Positions 5,299 to 5,724 of a stretch of DNA of 5,724 nucleotides are shown here, in pieces. This DNA is from Lysobacterales bacterium. GTDB taxonomy: Bacteria; Pseudomonadota; Gammaproteobacteria; Xanthomonadales; Marinicellaceae. Within the stretch, counting starts at the first letter, position 1, and every line of letters begins with the position of its first letter. The position numbers were made by a program, and so were the translations under genes. The stretch covers positions 1 to 5,724 of the forward strand of contig JALWML010000194.1 in the NCBI GenBank assembly GCA_027083915.1. The letters run 5' to 3'. The notes beneath the pieces were generated by a model, which was not told the DNA's origin, searched no databases, and was given only the letters and a program-made list of their open reading frames with translations.

Positions 5299-5388
5299 AC
5301 GCAAAGTTCGCTAAGAAGGCCGCAAAGAGCGCTAAGTTTTTATTTCATTACCTTTGCGTTCTTTGCGAAAACTTTGCGACCTTTGCGT
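5299..5388. repeat. Large imperfect inverted repeat built from CGCAAAG heptamers
   Basis: Two arms, 5299-5336 and 5352-5388, separated by a 15-base AT-rich loop. Each arm contains four heptamers: CGCAAAG at 5300 and 5321 and CGCTAAG at 5309 and 5330 on the left, and four exact CTTTGCG at 5352, 5361, 5372 and 5381 on the right. The spacing between heptamer starts is 9, 12, 9 on the left and 9, 11, 9 on the right, so the arms pair almost unit by unit. Repeats of this CGCAAAG type occur in intergenic DNA of many environmental bacteria; I do not know of a fixed function. It fills the mmsA to isobutyryl-CoA dehydrogenase gap and could form a hairpin in the transcript, but no T-run follows it, so it is not a standard terminator. 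Confidence 0.85.
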
Positions 5389-5399
5389 TAAAAATCTTT

Positions 5400-5724
5400 T
5401 TATCTTAAATTAATCGACAAATTCGGTGCGTGATGTCCATCGGGGATATCACTTTCAAACCAACGTGATGTTACGGTTTTGGTTTCTGTGTAAAACTTCA
5501 CCGCTTGTTTGCCGTAGGCGTGTTGGTCACCGTAAAAAGATTTTCTCCATCCTGTGAATGAGAAAAATGGTAATGGCACAGGTATTGGAATATTCACGCC
5601 AACCTGCCCTACTTTTATTTCATGTTGAAATTTACGGGCAGCTGCTCCTGAATTGGTAAAAATTGAGGTGCCGTTTCCATACGGATTATCATTAATCATT
5701 TTTATCGCATCTTCGATACTCTCT
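5400..5724 (-). CDS. mmsA: Methylmalonate-semialdehyde dehydrogenase (CoA-acylating), 3' part
   Basis: C-terminal 107 residues of MmsA; the gene begins outside the window, so the catalytic cysteine and NAD-binding parts are not visible. The frame is already open at the window edge (ESIEDAIKMINDNPYGNG), so the ATG at 5699 is internal and not a start. Diagnostic segments are NPYGNGTSIFTNSGAAARKF, VGQVGVNIPIPVPLPFFSF, TGWRKSFYGDQHAYGKQAVK and FYTETKTVTSRWFE, which match MmsA closely and differ from general aldehyde dehydrogenases. The enzyme converts methylmalonate semialdehyde, NAD and CoA to propionyl-CoA, carbon dioxide and NADH, the end of the specific valine pathway. The next gene, isobutyryl-CoA dehydrogenase, follows after 124 bases filled by the heptamer inverted repeat. 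Confidence 0.95.
   Translation of the reverse strand, partial: ESIEDAIKMINDNPYGNGTSIFTNSGAAARKFQHEIKVGQVGVNIPIPVPLPFFSFTGWRKSFYGDQHAYGKQAVKFYTETKTVTSRWFESDIPDGHHAPNLSINLR

Noticed and set aside
5299..5388. Intrinsic terminator after mmsA
   Set aside because: The hairpin is long but imperfect and on the minus strand is followed by GTAACTAATAAAAC, not a T-run.
2090..5408. Several plus-strand open frames of 66 to 117 codons, such as 2369-2590, 3556-3813, 4764-5117 and 5142-5408
   Set aside because: All are antisense to well-supported genes, lack ribosome binding sites, and encode Ser/Pro-rich or irregular sequence typical of shadow frames.

Overview
The window is AT-rich and reads like a gammaproteobacterial chromosome. 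The inference rests on the close resemblance of its catabolic enzymes to gammaproteobacterial and mitochondrial forms and on the kinds of toxin-antitoxin genes and small palindromic repeats present; I cannot name the genus. Every supported gene is on the minus strand, so transcription runs from high to low coordinates.

Positions 5724 to 1687 hold branched-chain amino acid catabolism. In order of transcription these are the 3' end of mmsA (methylmalonate-semialdehyde dehydrogenase), an isobutyryl-CoA dehydrogenase, a 3-hydroxyisobutyryl-CoA hydrolase whose start overlaps the preceding stop codon by one base, and an isovaleryl-CoA dehydrogenase. The first three belong to valine degradation (isobutyryl-CoA to methacrylyl-CoA, 3-hydroxyisobutyryl-CoA to 3-hydroxyisobutyrate, and methylmalonate semialdehyde to propionyl-CoA). 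The fourth is the leucine-pathway enzyme. The methacrylyl-CoA hydratase and 3-hydroxyisobutyrate dehydrogenase needed between these steps are not in the window, and neither are the other leucine (liu) genes. Two gaps in this cluster are filled by repeats: a large inverted repeat made of CGCAAAG heptamers between mmsA and the isobutyryl-CoA dehydrogenase gene, and three copies of a 21-bp palindrome between the hydrolase and isovaleryl-CoA dehydrogenase genes.

Positions 1678 to 1022 encode a DUF2459 (TIGR02117) lipoprotein starting only 8 bases after the isovaleryl-CoA dehydrogenase stop, so it is probably the last gene of that transcript.

Positions 983 to 42 hold two type II toxin-antitoxin modules in tandem. 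The first, parDE, is a wreck: parD has a stop at codon 13, the middle of the module is missing, and parE is frameshifted. The second, brnT-brnA, looks intact and has a perfect 19-bp palindrome sitting exactly in the spacer of a good promoter.

I found no RNA genes, CRISPR array, insertion sequence, or candidate for a wholly new system. The most informative points are the parDE decay series, the brnTA operator/promoter arrangement with a possible leaderless start, and the palindromic repeats that donate a stop codon to one gene and a misleading upstream ATG to the next.
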